Source: CAJQGY01 sp905478015 (lineage in GTDB: Bacteria; Pseudomonadota; Gammaproteobacteria; Magnimaribacterales; D2472). Taken from it: DNA of 64,000 nucleotides. The notes below the pieces were generated by a model that made no database searches, was not told the origin of the DNA, and saw only the letters and a list, made by a program, of their open reading frames with translations. The translations under genes were made by a program, and so were the position numbers. Shown here piece by piece: positions 26,337 through 35,451 of the stretch. Positions within the stretch are counted from its first letter, which is position 1; every line of letters starts with the position of its first letter. Where the stretch lies: the NCBI GenBank assembly GCA_943788365.1, contig CALSPZ010000001.1, forward strand, positions 1,054,001-1,118,000. The letters run 5' to 3'.

Positions 26337-27200
26337 TTAGATAGCCATTTTAGCTTTTATTGGTGGATGGTGCTCGTAGCCCTCAAGTGTAAAATCTTCA
26401 ATGGTATATTTTCTTATATCATCTAAAGAGTCAAGATTTGGCATGCGCAATTTTGGTAATGGCTTTGGATCTCTTCGAAGTTGTTCTTTTACTTGTTCTA
26501 TTGAGTTGTTGTAGATGTGAGCATCACCAAAAGAGTGAACAAATTTTCCTAATTTAAGATTTAATATATTGGCTAGAATTGAAAGTAACAATGCATAACT
26601 TGCAATGTTAAAAGGAACACCAAGAAACATATCTGCACTTCTTTGATACATGTGACAACTAATTACCCCATTGCTCACATAATACTGAGACATCACATGG
26701 CAAGGTGGTAGCGCCATTTTATCAATTTCACTCACATTCCATGCAGAGAGAATATGCCTTCTGCTATCTGGGTTACTTTTAATATCTTCAATAAGTTTTT
26801 TTATTTGATCTACCCCAGACCAATCTCTCCACTGAGAGCCATATACAGGCCCAAGTTCTTTTATGGTTTCAGTATTAATATAGCCTAACGCCTTGCCTTG
26901 GTTATCAGCATTATCTGTCCATATGGTTGAATATTTTGACAAATCTTTTAATTCATTTCTTGGTTTGCCATACCTTATTTCAGCAAGTCTTCTTTCATCG
27001 CTTGAGCCCTCTAAGAACCAAAGAAGCTCTGAAACAACTCCTTTCCATGCAAGAGATTTAGTAGTTACTGCAGGAAAGCCATCCCTTAAATTAAATTCAA
27101 GTTGATGGCCAAACGAAGAGATAGTTCCTGTATTAGTCCTATCATCTTTTGTCTCACCATTTTCTAAAATATATCCCAAAAGATCTAAATATGCCTTCAT
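26337..27200 (-). CDS. thyA: Thymidylate synthase ThyA
   Basis: Converts dUMP to dTMP with methylene-tetrahydrofolate. The catalytic cysteine lies in LPPCHVMSQYYV; QRSADMFLGVPFNIASYALL, the dUMP-binding SWNVSE-like segment (LSAWNVSEID) and YEHHPPIKAKMAI at the C-terminus are all intact. Length (287) sits between the E. coli and Lactobacillus forms. It overlaps lgt by four bases, the common lgt-thyA order of Gammaproteobacteria. Confidence 0.96.
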   Translation of the reverse strand: MKAYLDLLGYILENGETKDDRTNTGTISSFGHQLEFNLRDGFPAVTTKSLAWKGVVSELLWFLEGSSDERRLAEIRYGKPRNELKDLSKYSTIWTDNADNQGKALGYINTETIKELGPVYGSQWRDWSGVDQIKKLIEDIKSNPDSRRHILSAWNVSEIDKMALPPCHVMSQYYVSNGVISCHMYQRSADMFLGVPFNIASYALLLSILANILNLKLGKFVHSFGDAHIYNNSIEQVKEQLRRDPKPLPKLRMPNLDSLDDIRKYTIEDFTLEGYEHHPPIKAKMAI

Positions 27201-27991
27201 ACATTCTTCCTTGAATGATTAAGAATTAATAAACCAGTAAAAATCATAGGTATACAAAGTATCTGCCCCATGCTCATATCAAATATAAGAAATCCAATAT
27301 GTGAATCTGGCTGCCTATAATTTTCAATTATAAATCTAATTACCCCATAAAGTATAAGAAAAGATGAGCAAACTACTCCTTTTGCCTTTGTTTTTGTATA
27401 AATAAATCGTAAAAGAAAAAATAAGATTAACCCTTCCCCAAGACTTTCATATAGTTGCGAGGGGTGTCTCGGGATACTAAGATAGTCGGTAGGAAAAACA
27501 AACCCCCAACTCCCATCAGTAGCCCTTCCATAAAGCTCTCCATTAAGAAAATTTCCAATCCTAACAAGCCCAAGTCCAATTGGCATTGAAAGAGTCAAAG
27601 CATCGCAAAGCTTAAGAAAGCTTATATTGTTTTTTACTGAGAAAATATAAAAGCTTAATGCAACTCCAAGGAGGCCCCCATGAAAGCTAAGCCCTCCTTG
27701 CCAAACATAAAAAAGAGATAATGGGTTAGCTATTAGCTGCTCCGTCCCATAAAAAAGCATGTAGCCGACTCTTCCTCCTGCGAAAGCACCAAAGAAAAGA
27801 CCATATGTGAAAACAAGATCACTAGTTTTATCGAATGAGAAACCAAAATTTTTAATAATCTCATGACTTCTTAAATATAAGTAAATAAAAATTGCTGACA
27901 TCAACCATGTAATCGCATAGTATTGAATTTTTATTGGACCAACTTCAATGATACTTGGATTATTAAAAAATTCTGATAGTTCAATAATCAT
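27197..27991 (-). CDS. lgt: Prolipoprotein diacylglyceryl transferase
   Basis: Inner-membrane enzyme that attaches diacylglycerol to the lipobox cysteine, the first step of lipoprotein maturation. The 264 residues show several membrane helices, the HGGLLG motif, and the Lgt signature RIGNFLNGELYGRAT, along with PRHPSQLYE. Its substrates in this window include the M2 peptidase and probably the e(P4)-like phosphatase. It shares one base with the upstream permease gene and overlaps thyA. Confidence 0.95.
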   Translation of the reverse strand: MIIELSEFFNNPSIIEVGPIKIQYYAITWLMSAIFIYLYLRSHEIIKNFGFSFDKTSDLVFTYGLFFGAFAGGRVGYMLFYGTEQLIANPLSLFYVWQGGLSFHGGLLGVALSFYIFSVKNNISFLKLCDALTLSMPIGLGLVRIGNFLNGELYGRATDGSWGFVFPTDYLSIPRHPSQLYESLGEGLILFFLLRFIYTKTKAKGVVCSSFLILYGVIRFIIENYRQPDSHIGFLIFDMSMGQILCIPMIFTGLLILNHSRKNV

Positions 27992-28785
27992 TAAGTAGTT
28001 CCAATAAGCATATAAGTTGAGATTAAGATCATAAGCGCCGAAAAAAGTATTGTTAATATTTTATCTGATATGGCATGCGCCATACCAGCCCCAATTGATG
28101 CTGTAAATACACTAGCTAATGAAATTGCAATCATTGCGGGTATATATATATAACCCATAGTTAAAGAGGGTAAATTTTCTTGATTTAAGCCAAGCACAAC
28201 AAAAGAAAGAGACCCAAAGAAAGCAATTGGGATCCCACATGCAGCCGCCGTTCCTACTGATGTCTTCATGTTCAAGCCATTATATTTAAAGAAAGGAACG
28301 GTAAAACTTCCCCCACCTATGCCAAGTACTGAAGAGGCTCCCCCAATTCCAATGCCTGCAATTAAAGAAACTATCCTACTGGTTTTTGCTTTTAAATTAA
28401 CACTATTATTAAAAAGCATTTGCACAGCAATAAGAAATGCAAAAACACCTATTATTCTTCTTAACATTTCACCGTTTAACTCATTTGCAATGAGTGCTCC
28501 AAAAATTGCTCCAAATGAGATTCCAGTCGCAACGGGAATCAATACTTTTTTATTAATCGACTCTTTTAAATAATGCGATCTGGCAGATGAAATTCCAGTA
28601 AAAAAAATTGTGGCTAGAGATGTTCCGATGGCTAGATGAACCAAATAAGAACCATCAAATCCTAAAAAAGTAAATACAAATACCAATACCGGAACAATAA
28701 TAATACCTCCTCCAACTCCAAACATTCCAGCTAAGATGCCTGCAAGCGATCCTACTAATAAATAAGCCATGAGCTCAATTAACAT
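27991..28785 (-). CDS. TauE/SafE-family membrane permease
   Basis: Polytopic membrane protein of 264 residues, with the repeated glycine-rich motifs GMFGVGGGIIIVPVL near residue 22 and SSVLGIGGGSFTVPFF near residue 157 that define the TauE/SafE (DUF81) sulfite/organosulfonate exporter family. Substrate cannot be inferred from neighbours, which are rppH and lgt; this placement between rppH and lgt is common in Gammaproteobacteria, where the permease is of unknown function. It overlaps rppH by eleven bases. Confidence 0.9.
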   Translation of the reverse strand: MLIELMAYLLVGSLAGILAGMFGVGGGIIIVPVLVFVFTFLGFDGSYLVHLAIGTSLATIFFTGISSARSHYLKESINKKVLIPVATGISFGAIFGALIANELNGEMLRRIIGVFAFLIAVQMLFNNSVNLKAKTSRIVSLIAGIGIGGASSVLGIGGGSFTVPFFKYNGLNMKTSVGTAAACGIPIAFFGSLSFVVLGLNQENLPSLTMGYIYIPAMIAISLASVFTASIGAGMAHAISDKILTILFSALMILISTYMLIGTT

Positions 28786-29266
28786 CTGAAAACTCTCTAA
28801 AATAAACTGGTAATAATTCAGTTAATACATCTCTATAAACCCTTTTCTTAAAAGAGACTATCTTTGAAATAGGATGCCAGTATGAAACCCATGCAAAATC
28901 GTCAAATTCTGCATCAGGGTCATTTTCAAAAGTAATAGGAGCCGATGATTTTATTTTAAACATGAACCATTTTTGCTTTTGACCTATTATTCCCTTTTTT
29001 TTAAAGCTTTTCCTAGCTAGGTCCTTGGGTATCTCATACTTAATCCAATCTTTTATCTTTCCTAAGTTTTTTATGTTGCTCGACCTAATACCAACTTCCT
29101 CAAATATTTCTCTCTTTGCAGCCTTCAATGGAATCTCACTTTCATTAATTCCACCTTGTGGAAATTGCCATTGATTTATACCTCTTCTCTTACAAATAAG
29201 GACTTTGCCACAATTATTTACAATAATTAAACCTACATTTAATCTATAATTAGCTTCTTCATTCAT
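28775..29266 (-). CDS. rppH: RNA 5'-pyrophosphohydrolase RppH
   Basis: Nudix enzyme that removes pyrophosphate from mRNA 5' ends and so starts RNase E decay. The Nudix box is seen as GGINESEIPLKAAKREIFEEVG, split around residue 37-58, with WQFPQGG before it; KQKWFMFK and DFAWVSYWHP are RppH-specific. The 163 residues match the usual length. It is divergent from the HAD phosphatase, 13 bases away. Confidence 0.94.
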   Translation of the reverse strand: MNEEANYRLNVGLIIVNNCGKVLICKRRGINQWQFPQGGINESEIPLKAAKREIFEEVGIRSSNIKNLGKIKDWIKYEIPKDLARKSFKKKGIIGQKQKWFMFKIKSSAPITFENDPDAEFDDFAWVSYWHPISKIVSFKKRVYRDVLTELLPVYFREFSDVN

Positions 29267-29279
29267 TTAATTTTTTTAT

Positions 29280-29936
29280 ATGAAATTAACAATATTTGAC
29301 CTTGATAATACCATCCTTAAAGGAGATTCGGATTACTCTTGGATAGAATTTTTAATTAATAATAATTATGTTGATAAAGAATTTTATAGAAATAAAAATA
29401 ACTATTTTTATGATCAGTATGTTGCAGGATCACTTAATATTCATGAGTACTGTGAATTTGCTTTAGGTACCTTTATTAGCTTGGGGAAAGAAAGAACAGA
29501 ACAGGTCCTAGATATCTTTATGAAAGAAGTCATAGAGCCAATGATTAATATTTATATTCTGAGAGTCTTACATAAGCACTACGAAGCTGGCGATACTTTA
29601 CTTCTTGCCTCTGCAACTAATTCAATTCTTGTTAATAAAATAGGTGCCAGGCTAGAGTTTAAAAATATTATAGGAACAGACCCCGAAATTAATGAGGGAA
29701 ACATTACAGGCAAAATACTTGGCGTTCCTGCTATAGGAGAGGGCAAGTTAAAAAAAGTTAAATCTTGGATGAATGAGAATGGGAAAGTAGATTTTAGCGA
29801 AACTACATTTTATTCAGACTCTATTAATGATCTTCCATTACTTTTAGAAGTTGAGGTGCCAATTGCTGTAAATCCAGATAACATGTTAAGAGAAGAGGCT
29901 ATTAAACAAGGTTGGGAAATAATAGATCTTATCTAA
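29280..29936 (+). CDS. HAD-IB family phosphatase
   Basis: Cytoplasmic HAD hydrolase of 218 residues in the SerB-related IB group. Motif I is IFDLDNTILKGDSDYSW, motif II is LLLASATNS, and motif IV is FYSDSINDLPLL. These three contain the nucleophile Asp, the phosphate-binding Ser/Thr and the metal-binding acids. Proteins of this type include phosphoserine and phosphoethanolamine-like phosphatases; the substrate is not determined. Its stop overlaps dadA by eight bases. Confidence 0.88.
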   Translation: MKLTIFDLDNTILKGDSDYSWIEFLINNNYVDKEFYRNKNNYFYDQYVAGSLNIHEYCEFALGTFISLGKERTEQVLDIFMKEVIEPMINIYILRVLHKHYEAGDTLLLASATNSILVNKIGARLEFKNIIGTDPEINEGNITGKILGVPAIGEGKLKKVKSWMNENGKVDFSETTFYSDSINDLPLLLEVEVPIAVNPDNMLREEAIKQGWEIIDLI

Positions 29937-31170
29937 TCTTTTTTTCTATTTTATCAGCAACCATTTCAGCTGTTGCTGCGCTTAATGTCCATCCAAGATG
30001 TCCATGTCCAGCATGGTAGAACACTCCAGGCATTTTACTTTCATGAGTTAGTGGCATCATGCTTGGAGTCATTGGCCTTAAACCTGCCCAAGGCGTATAT
30101 GTTTCAGTGCTAACCTCTGGAAAGAATTCTTTTACCCATTTTAATAAGGGCCTAATTCTATCTTGTCTAATATCTGTATTGATACCAGCAAGCTCTGCTG
30201 TGCCAGCAACCCGAAATTTATCTCCAAGACGACTAGCTACAATTTTTACAGGCTGATCTATCAACGAAACCATAGGAGCTCCACATTTAGATATCCGATC
30301 TTTTAGATCAATGGTTACGCTATATCCTTTAACAGGATAAACATTCATCGAGTCCCCAAGCGTATTAGCAAATCTCTGAGTATTTACACCTGCACAAATT
30401 ACAACATTATCAAACTCATGATTATTAATTTCATTGGTAGATCGACTTGTTAGAACAACCTTATCTCTTTGTCTTGTTATGTGTGTCACATCGGTATCAG
30501 TCAATGAAGTTATTCCATATTTTTCTATTAAGACCCTTTCAAGATTGATACAAAATTTATGAATATCACCACTTGCATCTGACTTTGTATAAATGCCGCC
30601 AACTATTTTATTTTTTTCATTTGCAGTCTTTAAAGCAGGTTCAAGATTTTCTACCTCATTGGGATTAAGGACCTCCCATTCCATTCCAGGCTGCTCAATC
30701 CAAGATTTTTTTGCAATATCGTCATTAAATTCTTTTTTAGAATCATAAAATCTTAAGATGCCTTTTTTTAATAGATCGAATTCTATTCCCTCCTTATCTG
30801 CAATTTCAAAGTAAATCTCTCTTGCTCTTTTTGCGATTTCAATAGTATGAAGAGTATTCTCTTTATGAGTTCCTCTAAGGGTTTCTGCTAAAAATCCAAT
30901 CATCCATTTATATTTTTGAACGTTTGGTGAAGGGTTGAAAAGTAAAGGTGCATCGGCCTTAAACATCCATTTAATTCCACTAATAATATTCTTTGGAGTA
31001 TTCCAGGTTTCTGCATTACTTGCACTAAGCTGACCTCCATTTGCATAGCTTGTAGCCATTGCAGGATAACGCCTTGAATCTATTAGTGTTACGTTAAAAC
31101 CTCTTTTTACTAGCGCGTACGAGGTAGTAGTTCCTGCTATGCCTGCACCAATAATAGCTATTTTTTTCAT
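29929..31170 (-). CDS. dadA: D-amino acid dehydrogenase small subunit-type FAD oxidoreductase
   Basis: FAD-dependent dehydrogenase of 413 residues that oxidises D-amino acids, such as D-alanine released from peptidoglycan, feeding electrons to the respiratory chain. The N-terminus IAIIGAGIAGTTTSYALVKRG is the dinucleotide-binding fold; the C-terminal block PWAGLRPMTPSMMPL and the HAGHGHLGWTLSAATAEMVA stretch are characteristic of DadA. A dadX racemase is not adjacent. Other DAO-family oxidases remain possible. Confidence 0.88.
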   Translation of the reverse strand: MKKIAIIGAGIAGTTTSYALVKRGFNVTLIDSRRYPAMATSYANGGQLSASNAETWNTPKNIISGIKWMFKADAPLLFNPSPNVQKYKWMIGFLAETLRGTHKENTLHTIEIAKRAREIYFEIADKEGIEFDLLKKGILRFYDSKKEFNDDIAKKSWIEQPGMEWEVLNPNEVENLEPALKTANEKNKIVGGIYTKSDASGDIHKFCINLERVLIEKYGITSLTDTDVTHITRQRDKVVLTSRSTNEINNHEFDNVVICAGVNTQRFANTLGDSMNVYPVKGYSVTIDLKDRISKCGAPMVSLIDQPVKIVASRLGDKFRVAGTAELAGINTDIRQDRIRPLLKWVKEFFPEVSTETYTPWAGLRPMTPSMMPLTHESKMPGVFYHAGHGHLGWTLSAATAEMVADKIEKKIR

Positions 31171-31260
31171 AAATATATTATGGCACAGACATTAATTAGT
31201 TTTTTAGTAATACTTAATATTTATAGCAAAATAATAAATATTTTCATGATTTATTGATTA

Positions 31261-31279
31261 GTAAATGAGACTCATTTAC
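31261..31279. promoter_or_regulatory. Putative Fur box upstream of the FTR1 iron permease
   Basis: GTAAATGAGACTCATTTAC is a perfect 19-base palindrome around a single central base, ending 32 bases before the permease ATG. It agrees with the 19-base Fur consensus GATAATGATAATCATTATC at 13 positions, including the ATGA and TCAT half-site cores. With an iron permease directly downstream this strongly suggests iron-dependent repression by Fur. The spacer also separates divergent dadA, which may share the control. Confidence 0.75.
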
Positions 31280-31311
31280 ACTTATAAACATAATTTTTTA
31301 TTCACAAAAAT

Positions 31312-32199
31312 ATGAGCGAGTTTATTATTGTTTTTAGAGAGGTCTTAGAGGCATCTTTGGTTGTAGGGATTGTTTATTTATTGCTTGAGAAATCAAATCT
31401 AAAATCACATTTCACAAAACTATGGCTAGGAGTAGGCGCTGCCATAGCCGCAAGTGTAATAGTTGGATATTTTGTAATACTCGCAAAAAATTCACTAGGA
31501 AATGACTCAACAAAAGCTCTTTTTGAGGGCATATTTTTATATATAACAGCAATTCTAATTTGGTATGTAATTTTCTGGCTTTCCAAGAATGTTTCAAATA
31601 AAAATGAACTTGAAACTAATACTCTTGAAGCAATTAAATTGTCATCATGGGGGGTTTTCTTTGTAATATTTTTTGCTATTCTCAGAGAGGGCTTTGAGAC
31701 AGCAATTTTCCTAATTTCCAGTCTTTCTATTACAGGATCATTCTCATACCTTGGCTTTTTTATGGGAGCATTTCTTGCAGTGCTCATAGGATATATGATC
31801 GTTAGGCAGGGTCGAAAGGTTGATATAAGAAATATTTTTAAATATTCAACTCTTCTATTAGTCTTTCTTGCATCAGGAATGATTGCTTATGGCACCCATG
31901 AAATGGAAGAATATATAGTGAAGTCTGAAATCATCGAAGACTTTGATTCTAAAGATATATATAGACCATGGAATATTCTTGAGCCAAAAGAGAGCTTGTC
32001 TGATAATAATTTAACTTTTATGTATACATATAATGACAGTAGCAAACGGTATACACACTTGCTTCATGACAAAGGAAGTATTGGTGTTTTTCTAAAAGGC
32101 TTTTTTGGTTATAACAGCAATCCAAACTTACCAGAGCTTCTGTTGTGGATGCTATCACTTTTCTTAGGCATAAAGATGTGGAGAAGTTTCTACTATTAA
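31312..32199 (+). CDS. FTR1-family high-affinity iron permease
   Basis: Inner-membrane iron importer related to yeast Ftr1 and bacterial EfeU. The two REXXE iron-binding motifs are present: REVLE at residues 9-13 and REGFE at 125-129, each inside a membrane helix, with about seven helices over 295 residues. A palindromic Fur box lies upstream, so low iron should induce it. No efeO or efeB gene accompanies it; the next gene is rmuC on the other strand, whose stop shares four bases with this TAA. Confidence 0.92.
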   Translation: MSEFIIVFREVLEASLVVGIVYLLLEKSNLKSHFTKLWLGVGAAIAASVIVGYFVILAKNSLGNDSTKALFEGIFLYITAILIWYVIFWLSKNVSNKNELETNTLEAIKLSSWGVFFVIFFAILREGFETAIFLISSLSITGSFSYLGFFMGAFLAVLIGYMIVRQGRKVDIRNIFKYSTLLLVFLASGMIAYGTHEMEEYIVKSEIIEDFDSKDIYRPWNILEPKESLSDNNLTFMYTYNDSSKRYTHLLHDKGSIGVFLKGFFGYNSNPNLPELLLWMLSLFLGIKMWRSFYY

Positions 32200-33281
32200 T
32201 CCTCGGATAGCTTTTTTTTGGCCTTTGCACCGAGTTCTTCAAGCTTTTTAGCTTGATCAAAGAGATTGCCATTGCCTTCTAGTAATTTATTTTCAGCACC
32301 TTCAAGAGCAGAAAATGATTGATTTAAATGTCTTTTCAAATCTTTAATATCTGTTTTTAAACCATTAAATTTATCAATCATAAGTCCAGCTCTTTTTGCT
32401 ATATCTTGAGCATTTTTATTTTGAGAATCTAATTTCCAAAGGCTTTCAGCCATTCTAAGAATAGATATTAAGTTAATAGGCGTTACAAATCCCATTTGAT
32501 TCTGCATTGCTAGCCTTTGGATATCCCAATCAGCCTTCAAAGCAGATGACAAGGCAGATTCCAGTGGGACAAATATCAAGACATAATCAGGCGCATTTAA
32601 ACCCTCAAGCGATGCATAGCTCTTTTCTACAAGACCATTCATATGAGCTTTAATTGATTTAATGTGCTCTTTCAAAGCTTTTTCTTCTTCCTGATCATCA
32701 CTGGCATCAATATACTTTGTGTATGCTGTTAGCGAGACTTTTGAATCAATTATGATATTCCTATTATCAGGAAGATAGATTACAGCATCAGGCATATAGT
32801 TTTTGCCATCCTTTCCTTTAAAAGATTTCTGTAATTCATAGTCAATACCTTTTCGTAGCCCTGACTCCTCTAAAGTTCTCTCTAAAACCATCTCACCCCA
32901 CTGACCTTGAGCTTTTGAATCTGATCTTAGAGCATTGGTTAGGTTGTCAGCATCGACACTTATCTTTGTTGTCTGCTCAACAACTTTTTCAACTTGTAGA
33001 GAAAAGTTTTCCTTTGCTTTTGCTTGCTCTTTTTTAAGATCTGTAATCTGATTATTTAATTGATTAATTTGCTCTTTAAATGGTGCTAGGGTTTCCTGCA
33101 ATCTCTCAAAATTACTTTTATTAAGAGTTTCAGTATTTTCCTTCAAAACCTTATTAGCGAGATTGGTTAAGCTTAATTCTATAAATTTATTTCTTCTTTT
33201 GGCCATAAAAGAAAAAATAGCAATTATAATTACAGCAACTAAAATTATTGTTATATATAGGATTAGATTTTCTTGAACCAT
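32196..33281 (-). CDS. rmuC: DNA recombination protein RmuC homologue
   Basis: Membrane-anchored protein of 361 residues: one helix at about residues 6-25, a coiled coil to about residue 115, then the RmuC nuclease-like domain with the WGEMVLERTLEESGL, YMPDAVIYLPDNRNIIIDSKVSL and VYFVPLESALS-like (IFVPLESALSSAL) motifs. The D-x-K arrangement within IIIDSKVSL is that of PD-(D/E)XK nucleases. RmuC limits rearrangement at inverted repeats. The gene stands alone, divergent from the aminotransferase. Confidence 0.93.
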   Translation of the reverse strand: MVQENLILYITIILVAVIIIAIFSFMAKRRNKFIELSLTNLANKVLKENTETLNKSNFERLQETLAPFKEQINQLNNQITDLKKEQAKAKENFSLQVEKVVEQTTKISVDADNLTNALRSDSKAQGQWGEMVLERTLEESGLRKGIDYELQKSFKGKDGKNYMPDAVIYLPDNRNIIIDSKVSLTAYTKYIDASDDQEEEKALKEHIKSIKAHMNGLVEKSYASLEGLNAPDYVLIFVPLESALSSALKADWDIQRLAMQNQMGFVTPINLISILRMAESLWKLDSQNKNAQDIAKRAGLMIDKFNGLKTDIKDLKRHLNQSFSALEGAENKLLEGNGNLFDQAKKLEELGAKAKKKLSED

Positions 33282-33318
33282 ATTTATTTAATTAATTCAC
33301 CAAAAATTTGTACATATT

Positions 33319-34527
33319 ATGTCTGACCATATTCTAAACCATTTTAATAAACTTAAGGCTAAAGGCCTAAATATAGACATAACTAGAGGCAAGCCAGAAT
33401 CAAAACAATTAGACCTTTCTAATGAGCTATTATCAATGGATATAGAGCCATACTTGGGCGATGTTGATCTACGAAACTATGGAGAGCCCCTTGGTTTAAA
33501 AGAAGCTAGAATACTTGGATCTAACCTATTGAATACACCTGTAGATAATATTATTACTGGAGAGCAATCAAGCCTCCTTTTGTCATATCAATTCCTTCTA
33601 TCTCATTACTTATTTGGCTCAAAAATTGCCTGGAAGGATTTAGATAATCCGAAGTTTATTTGTCCTGTTCCAGGTTTTGATAGGCACTTCAGAATGTTTG
33701 AAGATCTAGGGCTTGAGATGATATCTGTGCCTTTATTAGATCAAGGTGTTGATATTCAAAGCCTTAGAAAAATACTAAATCAAGAAAAAGATATAGTTGG
33801 GATGATTTGTGTACCAAGGCATTCAAACCCATCTGGTGAGGTTTATTCAGATCAAAATATTTTAGATATCTTTGAAGCTACGACTAGCTATTCAGATGAT
33901 TTTGTTGTTTTATTTGATAATGCTTATTTAGTTCATGATTTTCTTCCTACAAATGAACAATCCTCAATATGGGAATTAGCAAACAAATCAAACGCACTTC
34001 ACCAAGCTGTATGTGTAACCTCATTTTCAAAAGTAACATTTGGAGGTGGAGGACTATCATTTCTCGGCGCAGCTGAAAAAAATCTTGAATTAATAAAAAG
34101 AATAAGAGCTTCTATGGTTATCTGTCCAGATAAGATTAATCAAAAAAGGCATTTAGATTTTTTTAAAGACAAGGATGCGATTATTAGGCATATGAAAAAG
34201 CATGCAGATCTTGTGAGGCCAAAATTTGAAACAGCTTACGCTATACTTGAATCAATATCCTCTGACTATGGAACCTTCTCTAAACCAACAGGAGGATATT
34301 TTATTACCTATGTAACAAAGAAACCTATAGCAACAAAAGTAGTTGAGTTATGTAAAGAAGCTGGGGTTCTAATAACACCGGCGGGAGCAACATTCCCATA
34401 TGGAGATGACCCATTAAATAACACTATTAGAATTGCGCCTACATTTGTAAATGAAGAAGATTTAAAATTAGCAATAGATGTTTTTATATCATCGGTGCAA
34501 ATTGCCCACAACGAGCAGCTAGTTTAA
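33319..34527 (+). CDS. Class I aspartate aminotransferase of the Ic type
   Basis: PLP-dependent aminotransferase of 402 residues from the PF12897-type branch (aspartate aminotransferase Ic, as in Corynebacterium and Pseudomonas). The N-terminal DITRGKPESKQLDLS motif is distinctive of this branch; CVPRHSNPSGEVYS, LFDNAYLVHDF and CVTSFSKVTFGGGGLSFLG (with the PLP lysine in SFSK) follow. Probable reaction: aspartate with 2-oxoglutarate. Its TAA overlaps the stop of convergent hspQ by four bases. Confidence 0.87.
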   Translation: MSDHILNHFNKLKAKGLNIDITRGKPESKQLDLSNELLSMDIEPYLGDVDLRNYGEPLGLKEARILGSNLLNTPVDNIITGEQSSLLLSYQFLLSHYLFGSKIAWKDLDNPKFICPVPGFDRHFRMFEDLGLEMISVPLLDQGVDIQSLRKILNQEKDIVGMICVPRHSNPSGEVYSDQNILDIFEATTSYSDDFVVLFDNAYLVHDFLPTNEQSSIWELANKSNALHQAVCVTSFSKVTFGGGGLSFLGAAEKNLELIKRIRASMVICPDKINQKRHLDFFKDKDAIIRHMKKHADLVRPKFETAYAILESISSDYGTFSKPTGGYFITYVTKKPIATKVVELCKEAGVLITPAGATFPYGDDPLNNTIRIAPTFVNEEDLKLAIDVFISSVQIAHNEQLV

Positions 34528-34856
34528 TTATTTGTCCTAGCATGGGGAATATATTTTTCACCATCATAATGAGAGAAAATTTTATTAATATCAGGGTGAC
34601 AGCATTCACTATTGTCCATATCAATTAATAGGTTTTGTTCAGACACATAAGCTACATAAAATATGTCTTTATTTTCAGCTAGAAGATGATAAAAGGGCTG
34701 ATCTTTTTGTGGTCTAATTTCTTTTGGTATAGCCATATACCATTCTTCACTATTATTGAACTCAGGATCAACATCGAAAATTACACCTCTAAAGTGGAGG
34801 AACTTATGCTTAACTATAATTCCAATTGAGAACTTTGTTTCTACAAGATCATGCAT
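34524..34856 (-). CDS. hspQ: Heat shock protein HspQ (YccV domain)
   Basis: A 110-residue protein of the hemimethylated-DNA-binding YccV fold. The motifs FSIGIIVKHKFLHFRGVIFDVDP, split at residues 8-30, YHLLAENKD and YVAYVSEQNLL are typical of HspQ, which in enterics acts as a Lon specificity factor and in E. coli lowers stability of mutant DnaA. RpoH, encoded at 8.1 kb, would be its expected regulator, but I see no clear sigma-32 promoter in the 36-base gap to ybjQ. Confidence 0.92.
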   Translation of the reverse strand: MHDLVETKFSIGIIVKHKFLHFRGVIFDVDPEFNNSEEWYMAIPKEIRPQKDQPFYHLLAENKDIFYVAYVSEQNLLIDMDNSECCHPDINKIFSHYDGEKYIPHARTNN

Positions 34857-34892
34857 TATATTAATAAATTAAATCAACTTAGTTAAATTATC

Positions 34893-35234
34893 ATGAGTAA
34901 AAAAATTTTAGTAGTAACTTCTAATGAAATATCAGGTTATGAGAATGTAGAACATCTTGGAATTGTTCAAGGTAGTACAGTTAAATCACGAAATTTTCTT
35001 AGCGACTTTCTTGCATCTCTCAAGACTATAATTGGAGGGGAGTTAGTTGGATATTCAAAACTTCTTGCATCTGCTAGAGGTCAAGCCTATGATCGAATGC
35101 TTCTAGAGGCAGAAGATATTGAAGCTGATGCAATTGTTAGTTTCAGATTTCAAACCTCATCAATTGCAAAAGGAGCTTCCGAGATATTGGCTTATGGAAC
35201 AGCAATAAAAATAAAAGGTACATCAAATGAATAA
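34893..35234 (+). CDS. ybjQ: YbjQ-family protein (UPF0145)
   Basis: Soluble protein of 113 residues belonging to the YbjQ/UPF0145 heavy-metal-associated domain family, which forms pentameric rings and has no defined function. Recognisable segments are EISGYENVEHLGIVQGSTVKSRN-type start, ARGQAYDRMLLEAEDIEADAIV, and an AYGTAIKI C-terminus. The start at 34893 overlaps no other gene; the end overlaps the following small membrane gene by eight bases, so these two form a plus-strand pair. Confidence 0.88.
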   Translation: MSKKILVVTSNEISGYENVEHLGIVQGSTVKSRNFLSDFLASLKTIIGGELVGYSKLLASARGQAYDRMLLEAEDIEADAIVSFRFQTSSIAKGASEILAYGTAIKIKGTSNE

Positions 35235-35451
35235 AACAGAAAAAACAGCATTCAGAGAAGCAATCATAGTTGTTCTAATGGGGGCTGCTATAAATTTTCC
35301 ACTTCAAACTTTTTTATTGTGGCTAACAATAGACAATTGGCACTGGTCTAACCCTCTGTCTATTTCAATCTTTACACAATCAATCTTAACTTTTGTAGCT
35401 CTTATTAGGGTTTATTCTATTAGAATGCGATTTCAAAGAGGAAAGTTCTAA
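35227..35451 (+). CDS. Small two-helix membrane protein (DUF7220-like)
   Basis: Inner-membrane protein of 74 residues with two hydrophobic helices, a charged N-terminus (KTEKTAFREA) and the C-terminal VALIRVYSIRMRFQR motif, which resembles the RSYxLRRLF ending of small proteins common in phages and prophages. Function is unknown. It overlaps ybjQ by eight bases and shares four bases with the stop of the convergent secreted-protein gene. No other phage-like gene is nearby. Confidence 0.65.
   Translation: MNKTEKTAFREAIIVVLMGAAINFPLQTFLLWLTIDNWHWSNPLSISIFTQSILTFVALIRVYSIRMRFQRGKF

Noticed and set aside
31374..31787. 137-codon open frame on the minus strand
   Set aside because: Antisense of the FTR1 permease, which has both REXXE motifs; the antisense product resembles nothing.
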